Below are positions 62,912 to 64,000 of a stretch of 64,000 nt of DNA, one piece after another. Made by a program: the position numbers and the translations under genes. Each line of letters opens with the position of its first letter. The stretch's first letter is position 1. The notes under the pieces were generated by a model. The model did not search any database. It had not been told where the DNA came from and saw only the letters and a program-made list of their open reading frames with translations. Source of the stretch: Naasia sp. (lineage in GTDB: Bacteria; Actinomycetota; Actinomycetes; Actinomycetales; Microbacteriaceae); contig JAODAX010000029.1 in NCBI GenBank assembly GCA_025463675.1, forward strand, positions 62,001 to 126,000, in the 5' to 3' direction.

Positions 62912-64000
62912 TCAGTCGATGACCGCCGGCCGCGCCTTGACCGGCAGCATCAGCAGCAGGCCGGCCACCAGTACGAGCACGATGCCGAGGATACCGAACC
63001 GGGTGTCGCCGGTGGCCCAGACGAACAGCGAGAACAGCCCCGGAGCGAGGAAGCTCACCGCGCGACCCGTCGTGGCGTAGAGCCCGAACAGCTCGCCTTC
63101 GCGCCCGGCCGGGGTGATCCGCGCCAGGAAGCCGCGGCTCGCCGCCTGCACGGGACCGACGAACAGGCAGAGGAACAGCCCGCACACCCAGAAGCCGCCC
63201 TTGGCATCGCCGATGAAGAGGACGGCGGAGCCGGCGACCACGAGACCGAGGAGGCTGCCGATGATGACCGACTTGGCGCCGATCCGGTCGTCGAGCCAGC
63301 CCCCGATGAAGGTTCCGATGCCGGCCACCACGTTCGCCGCGACACCGAACGTGAGCACCTCCCCGAAGCTGAAGCCGAACACCTGCGCGGCGATGATCGC
63401 GCCGAAGGTGAACACGCCCGCGAGCCCGTCGCGGAAGACGGCGCTCGCCCCGAGGAAGAGCAGGACATGCGGGCTGCGACGGGCGAGACGCGCGATCGTC
63501 CCGCCGAGCACCCGATAGGAGCCCAACACGCTGACGGCCTCGCGCCGGGGGCCCGCCGGGATCTCCGGCACCGCGAGGAGCACGGGGATCGCGAAGAGCG
63601 CGAACCAGATCGCCGCCGCGACGATCGCGACGCGCACGCTCAGCACGCCGCCGTCGACGCTCGTCGGCAGCCCCAGCAGACCGCCGTCCGGGATACCGAG
63701 GGTGTCGCCGATGAACAGCACGAGCAGCAGGAGCAGCAGCACGATGCCACCGATGTAGCCCATTCCCCAGCCGAACCCGGAGACGCGCCCGAGCGTCTTC
63801 GGGGTGGACACCTGCACGAGCATCGCGTTGTAGTTGACGCCCGCGAACTCGAAGAAGACGTTGCCGACGGCGAGCAGGGTGGCTCCGAGCACCAGGTACT
63901 GCTGGCCGGGCGCCACGAAGAACATCGCGAGCATCGCCGCCACGACCACCGCCGTGTTGACGCCGAGCCAGAGCCTGCGCCGGCCCGCTCCGTCGGAGCG
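62912..64000 (-). CDS. MFS transporter, UMF1-like, 5' end beyond window
   Basis: Multi-TM MFS-type sequence; reading frame stays open to the window edge. Confidence 0.85.
   Translation of the reverse strand, partial: RSDGAGRRRLWLGVNTAVVVAAMLAMFFVAPGQQYLVLGATLLAVGNVFFEFAGVNYNAMLVQVSTPKTLGRVSGFGWGMGYIGGIVLLLLLLVLFIGDTLGIPDGGLLGLPTSVDGGVLSVRVAIVAAAIWFALFAIPVLLAVPEIPAGPRREAVSVLGSYRVLGGTIARLARRSPHVLLFLGASAVFRDGLAGVFTFGAIIAAQVFGFSFGEVLTFGVAANVVAGIGTFIGGWLDDRIGAKSVIIGSLLGLVVAGSAVLFIGDAKGGFWVCGLFLCLFVGPVQAASRGFLARITPAGREGELFGLYATTGRAVSFLAPGLFSLFVWATGDTRFGILGIVLVLVAGLLLMLPVKARPAVID

Overview
64 kb of high-GC actinobacterial chromosome, Microbacteriaceae-like by gene order and protein sequence, spanning the replication origin. 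Left to right: pknB–pabA/trpG-like–crgA, a HAD hydrolase, rhomboid and cyclophilin; a stand-alone LigD-type polymerase; tRNA-Ala and tRNA-Ile; gyrA–gyrB–DUF721/dciA–recF–gnd–dnaN–[oriC]–dnaA; rpmH–rnpA–yidD–yidC–jag–rsmG–parA–parB with three parS-like sites. Then come ddl, an aminotransferase, trxA/trxB, murJ, a DUF6049-like gene, a CCA-adding enzyme, rpsF–ssb–rpsR–rplI, dnaB, purB, hisC, an alpha-ketoacid dehydrogenase operon (E1a/E1b/E2), and a zinc locus (znuA-C-B–zur plus rpmB/rpmG/rpsN paralogs). The right end has hup, a CopD/CtaG-like membrane protein, a PIF1-like helicase, a DUF4383 gene, tRNA-Gly, dcd, a C50-type carotenoid cluster (idi/crtE-B-I-Ye-Yf-Eb) and a truncated MFS gene. Most of the window is ordinary core genome. 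No CRISPR array, transposase, prophage or rRNA was seen. Points for a second look: a disrupted BLUF photoreceptor relic beside the carotenoid cluster; DnaA-box-like clusters at several replication loci away from oriC, one sharing an 11-mer with oriC; a large near-perfect inverted repeat after the LigD-like gene; a 60-aa WxG-motif protein translationally coupled to an alpha/beta hydrolase; a structured-looking region upstream of dnaB; and an unexplained remnant between parB and ddl. All calls are from reading the sequence; no database search was run.
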